A stretch of 64,000 bases of DNA from Eubacteriales bacterium. Its GTDB lineage: Bacteria > Bacillota > Clostridia > Lachnospirales > Lachnospiraceae. Location: assembly GCA_030524715.1 (NCBI GenBank), contig JAUNGB010000005.1, positions 34,159 through 98,158 of the forward strand, in the 5' to 3' direction. The notes below the pieces were generated by a model, which did no database searches, was not told the DNA's origin, and saw nothing but the letters and a program-made list of their open reading frames with translations. The position numbers and the translations under genes are program-made. How positions within the stretch are numbered: position 1 is the first letter of the stretch; each line of letters opens with the position of its first letter. This document shows positions 17,545 through 25,627 of the stretch, piece by piece.

Positions 17545-18816
17545 ATGATAAAATGTTTTACTTTTGAAAACTTCAAAAGTTTTGAAAAAGCGGAATTGGA
17601 TATAGAAGCCTTGACAACATTAATTGGAACAAATTCATCCGGTAAGAGTAATGCGATAGAGGGAATCGCCATACTTGCAAAAGCAGCAACGGGAATTGAG
17701 TTGAGTACGATCCTTGATGGAACAAAAAGTACAGGCGCTGTTGTACGTGGCGGAAGTCGAGGATGTGCAAGGTTTAAAACAAATGCATTTAAATTGGGAT
17801 GCTTAATTGATCTCGATGAGACAAATGATTTATTATACGAAATGAAAATTGGAGCAGGAGACCGCGTTGGAATTGAAGAAGAAGCTTTGTATCTTGTAAA
17901 ATGTGATACATTGGGACCTAAAAGTAATAAAGTATTTAAAACCCAAAAAGCAGAATCAGGTCGTGCTGAAATTAAAGTACAATATAAAAATGGAATCAGA
18001 GGGAATAATCCAGATACAATTTGTGTGCGTTCTTCTGCAATTTTACCACAAATGGTACTCAAGATGAGAAGGGATACGGAAGAAGAACGAATGATAGTTG
18101 CATGGATGGAACGAGTGGTAATCCATTTGAAAAATATTAGAATGTTAGATCCGGTACCATCAGCAATCCGCGATTATGTGAGAATGTCAGATATAGAGTT
18201 ACGACAAAACTGTGATAATCTTTCGGCAGTTCTGAATGAAATGTGTAAAGATGAGTCAAAAAAAGAGCAGTTGCTAAAGGTAGTAAAGGAATTGCCTGAA
18301 AATGATGTTGAAGATATTGAATTCGTTGAAACAAAGATTGGCGATGTGATTTTTGCATTGCGTGAAAGGAATCTTAATTCAACAGAACTGATTGATGCCC
18401 GCCAATTATCGGATGGTACGCTACGTTGTATCGCAGTATTAACTGCCGTATTAATCGGGGAACCTGGCAGTATGGTCATGATTGAAGAATTAGATAATGG
18501 TATTCATCCGGCAAGAGTATACAAGTTAGTCGAACAATTGATTACCATTGGTACAGAGAGAAAGATTGACATTATTATAACTACACATAATGCCACTTTA
18601 TTGAATGCATATAAGAAAAATGAATTAATTGGGGTTTCTGTGGTATATAGAGACAAAGAAAGAGGTACGAGTAAGATTCAATCTTTTATAGATATTGAAA
18701 ATTTTCCTGCAATGCTGGCAGCAGGTGGTTTAGGAGATGCAATGATTGATGAAAGCCTGCTATCAGCCTTAAAACAGTCTAAGTATACAAAAGATTATTC
18801 ATGGCTGGGGGTGTAA
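17545..18816 (+). CDS. AAA (OLD-like) ATPase paired with a PIN-type nuclease
   Basis: A 423-residue SMC/RecF-like ATPase. Walker A is GTNSSGKSN (residues 28-36), the signature region is LSDGTLRCIAV, and Walker B is MVMIEELDNGIHPAR with E314-E315, followed by the switch histidine in TTHNATLL. This is the AAA_21 layout typical of ATPases partnered with effector nucleases in defence pairs. AGGAGGCAGATGAT precedes the ATG. A PIN-like nuclease starts 4 bases after its stop, so both are co-translated. The gene is more A+T-rich than the flanking chromosome. It most likely senses infection and licenses the nuclease; that role is inferred from family and context. Confidence 0.88.
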   Translation: MIKCFTFENFKSFEKAELDIEALTTLIGTNSSGKSNAIEGIAILAKAATGIELSTILDGTKSTGAVVRGGSRGCARFKTNAFKLGCLIDLDETNDLLYEMKIGAGDRVGIEEEALYLVKCDTLGPKSNKVFKTQKAESGRAEIKVQYKNGIRGNNPDTICVRSSAILPQMVLKMRRDTEEERMIVAWMERVVIHLKNIRMLDPVPSAIRDYVRMSDIELRQNCDNLSAVLNEMCKDESKKEQLLKVVKELPENDVEDIEFVETKIGDVIFALRERNLNSTELIDARQLSDGTLRCIAVLTAVLIGEPGSMVMIEELDNGIHPARVYKLVEQLITIGTERKIDIIITTHNATLLNAYKKNELIGVSVVYRDKERGTSKIQSFIDIENFPAMLAAGGLGDAMIDESLLSALKQSKYTKDYSWLGV

Positions 18817-18819
18817 CGA

Positions 18820-19311
18820 ATGAATGTAAGATTTATAGATACCTCTGTTATGTTAAATTTATTGGAAGTCCCGGGGCGATGTGGTAATGCTGAGACTGTT
18901 AGGGAACAGTGGAAGGAAGTATTACAGTCAAAAGATGTATTGATTCTTCCGGTGGCTACGATTATAGAAACTGGCAATCATATTGCACATATATCGGATG
19001 GTAATGTTAGAAGAACGATTGCAGGAAAGTTTGGAGAGTATCTTCGAAAAACGGCGGAAGGAGAAGCACCGTGGCAATTATATGGCGTTGAACTGGATAA
19101 GGAAGGATTATTGTATCTTGCAGATCATATTGAAGAAAATGCCATACAGGAGATCGGAGTTGGAGATATGTCTATTGTTTATGCGTATGAACAATACAAA
19201 CAAAAGACACCGGCGATAGGGACGATTATGATATGGAGTACAGATACACATTTACAGGGATACAAGGAAGAAAATGTATTTATGTCAGCTAAAAGAAGAC
19301 AGAGAAAATAG
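18820..19311 (+). CDS. PIN-domain-like nuclease
   Basis: A 163-residue protein with the acidic pattern of PIN ribonucleases: D7 in RFIDTSVML, E50 in ATIIETGNH, D116 in GVGDMSIV and D142 in STDTHLQGY. These would bind two divalent metals and cleave RNA. Four bases separate it from the AAA gene upstream, suggesting a fixed complex or toxin-control unit. It ends in a basic tail (SAKRRQRK). The last 32 bases of its homology are repeated exactly at 29203-29234, attached to a pglX stub, showing that the AAA-PIN cassette once sat, or was copied, there too. Confidence 0.8.
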   Translation: MNVRFIDTSVMLNLLEVPGRCGNAETVREQWKEVLQSKDVLILPVATIIETGNHIAHISDGNVRRTIAGKFGEYLRKTAEGEAPWQLYGVELDKEGLLYLADHIEENAIQEIGVGDMSIVYAYEQYKQKTPAIGTIMIWSTDTHLQGYKEENVFMSAKRRQRK

Positions 19312-19380
19312 ATTACAATGAATCCGAGCGGTCTCGGAAATTCAATAGAAAACAGACAGAAAATGGGTATGGCTTTTAAA

Positions 19381-19541
19381 TATGACGAGCGAATGAGACT
19401 ACAAGAGATTCTGCGGCAAATCTTCGGTGAAACAGATTATGCCAGCAAAATGCCGAAAATTCAGAATATGATGGGAACAGCCAAGATCCCAAAGATCATT
19501 TACCTGAATTCTCTGCACCGCTTCAGGAAAAAACAGGGGCT
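19381..19541 (+). pseudogene. 3' fragment of the NYN-domain gene
   Basis: These 161 bases match 28648-28808, the C-terminal part of the NYN/PIN-like gene (YDERMRLQEILRQIFGETDY region), with only scattered changes. The rest of the gene is missing. The transposon begins shortly after the match ends. Confidence 0.85.
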
Positions 19542-19650
19542 AACTTTTCAAAATTCTTCATATAGAGTTTTAACCTTATTAAGCAAGAAGTCTCACACCT
19601 CTTAGGTGGGGGATGAATTGCGTCCCCGTGATGCTTGAAAAAATAAAAGT

Positions 19651-19818
19651 GCCAGCAGCAGACTTCTGAAAAAAGACTTTCCTCAAATACGTCAAAAACT
19701 TTGGAAAGAATATTTCTGGAGTCAGAGTTTTTGCCTGCTTACAACAGGCAGCGCACCAATTGAGGTTATAAAGCAATATATCGAGAGCCAGGATCAAAAA
19801 GATAGAAAAAGGAAGTGA
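19651..19818 (+). pseudogene. Decayed TnpA (Y1 transposase) C-terminal fragment
   Basis: The frame ending at TGA 19816-19818 reads IRQKLWKEYFWSQSFCLLTT and then PIEVIKQYIESQ, which matches the C-terminal end of IS200-type TnpA including the typical IExQ close. The catalytic HUH and Tyr region is gone, so the element cannot move by itself. Confidence 0.8.
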
Positions 19819-19822
19819 AGCA

Positions 19823-20920
19823 ATGGCGAATAAAGCTTATAAATTCAGAATATATCCAAATTCAGAGCAGCAGGTTTTGTTTGCCAGAACTTTTGGCTGT
19901 GTACGTTTTGTGTACAATCGTATGTTAGCTGATAAAATCAAATATTATAAGGAAACAGGAAAAAAACTGAATAATACACCGGCACAATATAAAAAAGAGT
20001 ATGAGTGGCTGAAGGAAGTAGACAGTCTTTCTTTAGCGAATGCTCAAATGAATTTGCAGAGAGCATATAACAACTTTTTTAGAAGGCCTGAAATGGGTTT
20101 TCCGAAATTCAAGTCTAAGAAATCGAATCGTAAAAGTTATACGACGAATTGCATAAACGGAAATATTTCGATTGAAAGCGGGTATATAAAACTCCCGAAG
20201 ATCGGATTTGTGAAATTGAAACAGCATAGACGGATCCCATCCGGTTATAAACTGAAATCAGTGACGGTAAGTCAAACTGCGGGCGGACAATATTATGCAA
20301 GCGTTCTTTTTGAGTACGAAAGCCAAATACGGAAAAAAGAATTGTGTAATTTCTTAGGCCTGGATTTTTCCATGCATGGGCTGTACAAGGACAGCAATGG
20401 AAACGAGTCGGCTTATCCCAGGTATTACAGACAGGCAGAGAAGCGATTGAAACGGGAACAACGCAGGCTCTCGCTCATGCAAAAGGGCTCTGAAAACAGA
20501 AACAGGCAAAGAATAAAAGTAGCGAAATTACACGGAAAAGTTGCTAACCAAAGGAAAGATTTTCTACATAAGGAATCAAGGCAGATAGCCAATGTCTATG
20601 ATTGTGTTTGTGTGGAGGATTTGGATATGAAAGCAATGTCACAGACATTAAACTTTGGAAAATCTGTATCTGATAATGGCTGGGGAATGTTTGTAACATT
20701 TTTGAAATACAAACTGGAAGAGCAGGGTAAAAGGCTTATAAAAGTAGATAAATTCTTTGCAAGCAGCCAGATCTGTTCCTGTTGTGGATACAAAAATTCT
20801 GAGACAAAAAATATGAGTATCAGAGCATGGGATTGTCCTGAATGTGGAGCGCATCACGATAGAGATGAAAACGCTGCGATAAATATCAGAAATGAAGGAA
20901 TGCGGATAGCATTTGCATAA
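19823..20920 (+). CDS. tnpB: TnpB RNA-guided endonuclease
   Basis: A 365-residue transposon nuclease, ancestor type of Cas12. RuvC residues are present: D181 in GLDFSMHGLY, E265 in CVEDLDMKAM and D348 in HHDRDENAAIN. A four-Cys zinc ribbon (CSCCGY and CPECG) lies between the last two. The N-terminal helical/WED region (KAYKFRIYPNSEQ) is intact and the length is normal for the family (about 360-400). AAGGAAGTGAAGC precedes the ATG. TnpB uses an RNA from the element's right end and cuts DNA beside a short target motif, helping keep the element in place. All catalytic residues look intact, so it may be active. Confidence 0.96.
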   Translation: MANKAYKFRIYPNSEQQVLFARTFGCVRFVYNRMLADKIKYYKETGKKLNNTPAQYKKEYEWLKEVDSLSLANAQMNLQRAYNNFFRRPEMGFPKFKSKKSNRKSYTTNCINGNISIESGYIKLPKIGFVKLKQHRRIPSGYKLKSVTVSQTAGGQYYASVLFEYESQIRKKELCNFLGLDFSMHGLYKDSNGNESAYPRYYRQAEKRLKREQRRLSLMQKGSENRNRQRIKVAKLHGKVANQRKDFLHKESRQIANVYDCVCVEDLDMKAMSQTLNFGKSVSDNGWGMFVTFLKYKLEEQGKRLIKVDKFFASSQICSCCGYKNSETKNMSIRAWDCPECGAHHDRDENAAINIRNEGMRIAFA

Positions 20921-21052
20921 TTATGAAACAAAACCGTGGGGCACACGGGGATAGCTCGCTTATGCTGTAGTCAGTGGACTACTCGAACGAGAACCGACTG
21001 CTTGCTTTTGCAAGAGGAAGTCCCTACTTCTTCAAGTAGGGGAGGATGTCAC
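20921..21052 (+). ncRNA. Probable TnpB guide RNA (omega RNA) scaffold
   Basis: The 132 bases after tnpB are non-coding and fold into hairpins ending at GAGGATGTCAC, the right end. In this family the RNA overlaps the tnpB 3' end and runs past the right end, so the guide would start at 21053 (TTAGAGTGCTGCAGG). The 5' start is not defined from sequence. Confidence 0.6.
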
Positions 21053-21105
21053 TTAGAGTGCTGCAGGAAATAATATAAACGTATAAATGACGATTGGAGA
21101 GCAAT

Positions 21106-22338
21106 ATGGGGAAAATCGAGGGAATCAAGATTCAAAATTATGGAGTCCTAAAAGATGTTGTATTAGGAAAAACGAGAACCAACCAATCAGCACGGGCCTT
21201 GAGTAATCTGGTTGCAATTATTGGTCCGAGTGGAAATGGAAAAAGTACGTTGGCAGATGCATTTGGCTTTATAGCAGATTGCCTTGAAATGGGAGTAGAG
21301 GCCGCTTGCGATGCAAATAATCGTGGAGGGTTTGAAAGGCTTATTTCGCAGGGGACGACTGAGCCTATTTTGTCTGAATTGTACTACAGGGAATCAAGCA
21401 ATACACGCCCCATTACGTATGAGCTGGAGATTGATTTAGACAGGATGGGACGTCCTTATGTAAAAAGAGAGAGACTTCGCCAGAGGGTAGAACGGCATGG
21501 ATGGCCAAGAAGTTTTATGTATCTGCAGGACGGAAAAGGGTATGCTTTTGAGGGAAATGATGACGGAGGTCAGGATGATGACGGAAACATTATTGGAAAA
21601 AAAGTGGATGTGCAGCTTTCCGATATTCGTCGTCTCGGAATCGTTACTTTGGGAGCAATGAAACAATATAACCGTATTGAAAAATTTCTTAACTTTTTAA
21701 GAAGCTGGTATTTGTGTTATTTTTCTCCGGATGCAGCAAGAAGAATCCAGGCAGCAGCCCCACAGGCATATCTTGATCGGATTGGCAGCAATATAAATAA
21801 TGTGGCGCAGTATATGTATCGGGAAAACAGAAAAGAATTTGAAAAAGTTTTGCAGGAAATCCAGTCAAAACTTCCCGGGATTGAAAAAATTGAACCTCAG
21901 AAATTTGAAAATGGGCAAATGATGCTGCGCTTTTATGAAAAAGGTTTCAAGAACCCATTTTATTCGCAGCGGATGTCAGATGGGACTTTAAAGCTTTTTG
22001 CCTATTATTTGCTGCTTCATGAAAAGAATCCGCGTCATCTGGTATTCATTGAAGAGCCCGAAAATGGATTATATCATCATTATTTAGGAGATCTTGCAGA
22101 AGAAATGAAAAAGGGAGCAGGAAATGGATTCTCCAAACAATTGTTCATTACAACTCACAGCCCGTTCTTTGTTAATGCATTGGGACCAGACGATGTATGG
22201 GTGTTGACAAAAGGTGAAGATGGTTATTCAAAAATCAAAAGAGCTTCCGAATTTGCTTTTGTAAAGGAACTGGCAGAGGAAGGCGTACCTGTGGGAGATA
22301 TGTGGTATAGCAGATATTTTGAAAGCACGGAGGAATAA
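21106..22338 (+). CDS. AAA (AAA_21-type) ATPase
   Basis: A 410-residue RecF/SMC-like ATPase. Walker A is GPSGNGKST (residues 40-48), the signature SQRMSDGTLKLFAYYLL, Walker B LVFIEEPENGLYHH (E316-E317) and the switch TTHSPFFVNAL. This architecture accompanies DUF4276- or TOPRIM-like effectors in abortive-infection pairs. GGAGA precedes ATG 21106. The next gene, starting at the base after the stop, looks like such a partner but is decayed, and a third gene downstream has a frameshift. So the ATPase is intact while its module is probably dead or depends on partners elsewhere. Confidence 0.88.
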   Translation: MGKIEGIKIQNYGVLKDVVLGKTRTNQSARALSNLVAIIGPSGNGKSTLADAFGFIADCLEMGVEAACDANNRGGFERLISQGTTEPILSELYYRESSNTRPITYELEIDLDRMGRPYVKRERLRQRVERHGWPRSFMYLQDGKGYAFEGNDDGGQDDDGNIIGKKVDVQLSDIRRLGIVTLGAMKQYNRIEKFLNFLRSWYLCYFSPDAARRIQAAAPQAYLDRIGSNINNVAQYMYRENRKEFEKVLQEIQSKLPGIEKIEPQKFENGQMMLRFYEKGFKNPFYSQRMSDGTLKLFAYYLLLHEKNPRHLVFIEEPENGLYHHYLGDLAEEMKKGAGNGFSKQLFITTHSPFFVNALGPDDVWVLTKGEDGYSKIKRASEFAFVKELAEEGVPVGDMWYSRYFESTEE

Positions 22339-22505
22339 ATGTATTTTCAATTTCTGATAGAAGATAAATCGACTGAAATATTGGTAAACCATGTTTTAAA
22401 CAAATTGAACTGGAAAAAACAGCATCAGATTTAAAGCATAATGCGATTATGCAGGAATTTGATGCAATGTATGATAGAGAACAGAGGATCATTTATGGAG
22501 ATTAG
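22339..22505 (+). pseudogene. Remnant of an ATPase-partner protein (DUF4276-like)
   Basis: ATG 22339 gives MYFQFLIEDKSTEILVNHVL and stops after about 31 residues. A different frame then reads HNAIMQEFDAMYDREQRIIY up to a stop at about 22505. The two pieces look like the first and last parts of one protein joined by an internal deletion. The start resembles DUF4276/TOPRIM-like partners of AAA ATPases, a weak family call. Confidence 0.55.
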
Positions 22506-23090
22506 AGAAGAAAGTGGATTAAAGTTCGGATTTCCGGATGATAACATTGCGATTAAGTTTGATGATACAAAATACTATCGTGATTTATTTAATGCACTTT
22601 CAGGATCGAAAGGCGTAGATTTTATTTCTGTGGGAAAAGATACGATATCCTTTATTGAAGTAAAAATTGTCTGGGAGATGAAGGCAATTGCCGTTGGAGA
22701 ATTTTTTCCAATAATCAAAAACGAAACACTACATCAACAACAGTCGATACGGAAGGCCGGGAGAGTCTTGGTATAGAAGTGTCTCAGAAGGTCGCGATGA
22801 CTTTGGCGGCATTGGCTGGTGCGAGGTCTTTTGGAGATAGAAAATCGTCATTGAATGATAGGAAAGAAATAATAACTACAGTACTTTCAGAAGATTTTGC
22901 GGATGATAAAAAGACAAAGTATGTAATTTTATTTTTAGAAGGAAACTTTGGCGGACATACACGAACAAAAAAGATGATTATGGAAGAACTGCAGAGAAGC
23001 ATGAATACAAAGATGAGATGGTTGAACTGCAGAGTGTCGGTTGCGGATTCTTCTACATATAATAAAAATATTTTTCAAATTGTATCATAA
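22495..23090 (+). pseudogene. Unknown third gene of the ATPase module, frameshifted
   Basis: ATG 22495 opens MEIREESGLKFGFPDDNIAI and continues in one frame to GKDTISFIEVK. The reading then shifts at an A5 run (22662-22666): inserting one A joins smoothly to LGDEGNCRWRIF and a frame running to the stop at 23090 (AGARSFGDRKSS, then VILFLEGNFGGHTRTKK). The joined protein would be about 198 residues. The Asp/Glu/Lys pattern FISVGKDTISFIEVKN recalls a PD-(D/E)XK-like core, which is speculative. It is either a true single-base deletion, a slippage site or a sequencing error. Confidence 0.7.
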
Positions 23091-23116
23091 AGAGATGGAT
23101 TACTTAGGAGAAAACG

Positions 23117-23263
23117 ATGAACAGGACAGCGATAAAAAATTTTGCAATATGGGGAAGAAATAAGCTCATTGCCGATATTACATATAAAGCAGGACTGATT
23201 GATGTGAATAAGATAAGAATATCCTCTAAAATGTCGCCTGGTATGCGACCAGGAAAGGACTGA
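23117..23263 (+). pseudogene. 5' stub of a PglX-like DNA methylase, copy 2
   Basis: A 48-codon reading frame starts MNRTAIKNFAIWGRNKLIAD and continues ITYKAGLI, the PglX N-terminus, then turns into unrelated sequence that includes the recurring GTCGC hairpin. Here the NKLI part is in frame, unlike the other two stubs. TAGGAG precedes the ATG, so the short peptide may still be translated. Confidence 0.65.
23232..23251 (+). repeat. Recurring GTCGC hairpin, copy 1
   Basis: TGTCGCCTGGTATGCGACCA, a 5-bp stem GTCGC/GCGAC with a 7-nt loop. Identical at 27401-27420 and with one change at 34004-34023. Confidence 0.75.
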
Positions 23264-23309
23264 TGACTGATAAACTGTAAATAAAGACAGGGTTTTGGGG
23301 GAGGTTAAT

Positions 23310-23624
23310 ATGAACAAAAAAGGATACAGCAAGCCGGGGTTATTTGGGACTGTAAATCATTTCGACGCAAAAGGTAAGAAAATAGGAGAAAGCCGTCCGG
23401 GATTATTTGGAGGGATGAATAATTATAACTGTAAGGGTGAAAAAATAGGACACAGTAATCCTGCGATATTTGGTGGAATGAATCACTATGATGATCATGG
23501 GAATAAAGTTGGAAGCAGCCGTCCGGGTCTATTTGGCAGTGTGAATCATTATGATAAAAAGGGCCATAAGAAAGGACATAGTAATCCGGGTATTTTCGGA
23601 GGGATGAATCATTATGACGAATAA
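23310..23624 (+). CDS. Short tandem-repeat protein (PGLFGxMNHYD repeats)
   Basis: A 104-residue protein made almost wholly of five ~21-residue repeats with the core SxPGLFGGMNHYD followed by a basic turn KGKKIGH. GGGGGAGG lies about 6 bases before ATG 23310. No signal peptide or membrane segment. Similar Gly/Tyr/His-rich repeats occur in small Firmicutes proteins of unknown role. It lies between a pglX stub and the second HTH copy, so it is a single-gene cassette or part of the border. Repeats of this size could form a small beta-rich binding surface. Function unknown. Confidence 0.75.
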   Translation: MNKKGYSKPGLFGTVNHFDAKGKKIGESRPGLFGGMNNYNCKGEKIGHSNPAIFGGMNHYDDHGNKVGSSRPGLFGSVNHYDKKGHKKGHSNPGIFGGMNHYDE

Positions 23625-23680
23625 AGTAGCTGTGAAAAATTCAAACTGGATTTAGAATAGGAACATGCTCTAAGGCAGGT

Positions 23681-24319
23681 GTGAAGCATATAGCAAAAAA
23701 AGAATTGATTGAGGAAGTTGGAAGGTACATAGACAAATACTATGAGCCAGGAACGGATGATATTAAGATGGATAAGGAAATGAAGTCTATCTTTGATAAA
23801 ATAACAAGCATCCGGAAAAAGAGAAAAGAACAGAAGATACAGGAAGCGCCTGCAGACTATGAGACGGATATGTCTGTCCCTAAACAATTTGATGCGGGCA
23901 GCATGCAGAAAACGAAGATTACCAAAGAAATGTCGCAGACAATGGCGCCGAACCGGAGCATAGATGATCTGATGAACCAGATGGAAGAGATATTTTCCCA
24001 ACGTCTTCTTCGTATGATCGATGAGAGAGGATTGACAGATTCTGAGGTTTATACAAAAGCATATGTTGACCGGAGACATTTTTCAAAGATCCGGAAAGAT
24101 ATTAACTATGCACCGAATAAGAAAACAGTGCTGGCTTTTACAATAGCATTGGAGTTATCCCTGGATGAAGCAAAGGATTTGCTCCGCAGCGCCGGGTTTG
24201 CGCTATCCAGAAGCTCCAAAACAGACATTATAGTGGCGTATTTTCTGCAGAATAAAATTTACGATATGTTTGAAATAAATGACGTGCTGTATGCCTATGG
24301 ACAGCCGGTATTTGGTTAA
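23681..24319 (+). CDS. Helix-turn-helix protein, island border copy 2 (start altered)
   Basis: From 23690 on this is almost base-for-base the gene at 16326-16955 (about four differences in 630), and the encoded protein is the same. The ATG of copy 1 is ATA here, so translation would need GTG 23681, whose AAGG is only 4-6 bases away. The copy may therefore be silent or weakly expressed. Its 3' flank carries the second copy of the repeated promoter. The near identity implies recent duplication or gene conversion. It precedes the DUF262-AAA-HNH cassette. Confidence 0.7.
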   Translation: MKHIAKKELIEEVGRYIDKYYEPGTDDIKMDKEMKSIFDKITSIRKKRKEQKIQEAPADYETDMSVPKQFDAGSMQKTKITKEMSQTMAPNRSIDDLMNQMEEIFSQRLLRMIDERGLTDSEVYTKAYVDRRHFSKIRKDINYAPNKKTVLAFTIALELSLDEAKDLLRSAGFALSRSSKTDIIVAYFLQNKIYDMFEINDVLYAYGQPVFG

Positions 24320-24347
24320 GCAAAAAGGAAAGGCGAAATAAAACGCT

Positions 24348-24409
24348 GGAAAATCACTCGAACACCATTTTTTGATACTCAAAGATACGATTCTATGTTA
24401 CAATGATAT
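24348..24409 (+). promoter_or_regulatory. Repeated promoter, copy 2
   Basis: Same block as at 16984-17046, with the extended -10 TATGTTACAAT at 24394-24404. It would drive the DUF262-AAA-HNH genes starting 85 bases downstream. Confidence 0.65.
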
Positions 24410-24493
24410 AGACAACATGAAGAAGATAAAAAGTACGTGAATAATGAGGTATCAGGTATGGCGGTATCTTATGGAGACGGGGAGGAGTTATTT

Positions 24494-25627
24494 ATGGAAA
24501 GTGGAATTTTTAAGAAAGCAATGATTCAGCAGTATAAATCGGATATTGGATTTCGCACATTGGTTGAAAGCGTTGACGATAATATGTATGTAATTCCAAA
24601 ATATCAGAGAAAATATAGATGGGATAAAAAGCGTTTGGTTGCGTTAGTAGAATCCTTGTTAAATGGACTCCCAATACCACCAATTTATACATGTCGTAAC
24701 AAAGAAAATCAGCTAGAGATTTTAGATGGACAGCAGAGAGTGATGAGTTTATTTTTTTATTATATAGGATATTTCTTGAATGTTAAGAAAAATTCAGCGG
24801 TTGATTTTTCAGAATTGGAAGTAAATGATAATTCCTTTTCAAAGGTGCTGCATGAAAAGCTATCTATGGAAGAACTTCATATTAATATGATAGACGCACA
24901 GGAGCAGAAGATAAATGTGGATTATAGAAATTTACCGATTGAAGTGAAACGTAAAGTGGATTACACGACAATAACGGTAATAGAAATAAAGATTGATCCA
25001 GAGGAAAACAGAGAAGCTGTTCTTAGAAAGATATTTTCGAATTTGAATAAAGGTGGAAAAACTTTATCTGATCAGGAGCAGCGGAATGGGATTTATAACT
25101 GTGCGTTTTATGACATGCTTCAGGAGTTCAATTCTAAAAATAGTGAATGGAGAAATATATGGGGAAGAGAACATCCGGAAGGGAAAGATATGGAAATTCT
25201 CCTGCGTTTTTGTGCTCTTGAGAAGTATGCAAAATATAATTCTGGTAAGAATGAGTTCTCAATAGAAAACTATCATAGCTCTTATGGAGATTTATTAGAT
25301 CATTTTTCCGAAGAGGCTATGCAATTTTCTAAAACGGAGATATTAGAATATAAGAATAATTTAGATGAATTTGTAAAATTATTTGCACTCCATCGTAAAA
25401 TGTCATCGAGTGTTACATTGTTGGAAAGTTTTTATGCAGTATTTACCGTTCTCGGGATAAAATTACCGATTACACAAGACGTATGTGATAAGATTTTAGA
25501 CAATAATGAATATAAAGAGAATAGCAGACAGGGAACTACAAAAATGAAAAAAATAAACGGAAGGTGGAAAGCAGTTTATGGCATTTGGTGCGGAAATGAT
25601 ATCTCAAATTGTAACAGAAATTTGTAG
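24494..25627 (+). CDS. DUF262 (GmrSD-N / ParB-like) protein
   Basis: A 377-residue protein. The DUF262 motifs are plain: IPKYQRKYRW at residues 34-43, LLNGLPIPPI at 55-64 and ILDGQQR at 76-82. This ParB/Srx-like fold in GmrS and relatives binds and hydrolyses nucleotides and is common in anti-phage genes. The FSNLNKGGKTLSDQEQRNG segment further on is also typical. No HNH (GmrD-type) domain is fused; a separate HNH gene lies two genes downstream. GGGGAGGAG precedes ATG 24494. Its last 50 bases overlap the next gene, so translation is coupled. It is the first gene of a three-gene cassette behind the repeated promoter. Confidence 0.88.
   Translation: MESGIFKKAMIQQYKSDIGFRTLVESVDDNMYVIPKYQRKYRWDKKRLVALVESLLNGLPIPPIYTCRNKENQLEILDGQQRVMSLFFYYIGYFLNVKKNSAVDFSELEVNDNSFSKVLHEKLSMEELHINMIDAQEQKINVDYRNLPIEVKRKVDYTTITVIEIKIDPEENREAVLRKIFSNLNKGGKTLSDQEQRNGIYNCAFYDMLQEFNSKNSEWRNIWGREHPEGKDMEILLRFCALEKYAKYNSGKNEFSIENYHSSYGDLLDHFSEEAMQFSKTEILEYKNNLDEFVKLFALHRKMSSSVTLLESFYAVFTVLGIKLPITQDVCDKILDNNEYKENSRQGTTKMKKINGRWKAVYGIWCGNDISNCNRNL

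Larger units (their letters stand above)
19588..21052 (+). mobile_element. IS200/IS605-family element (TnpB-carrying)
   Basis: The left end has GAAGTCTCACACCTCTTAGG followed by a GGGGGATG motif, and the right end the parallel GAAGTCCCTACTTCTTCAAG followed by GGGGAGGATGTCAC. These are end hairpins of an IS605/IS1341-type element. Inside are a decayed tnpA tail and an intact tnpB. Ends are judged by eye; the left one is less certain. It sits between the NYN fragment and an AAA ATPase cassette. Confidence 0.75.

Noticed and set aside
19318-19605. A 95-residue reading frame as a real gene
   Set aside because: Its middle is a copied NYN fragment and the ends are unrelated sequence running into the transposon end.
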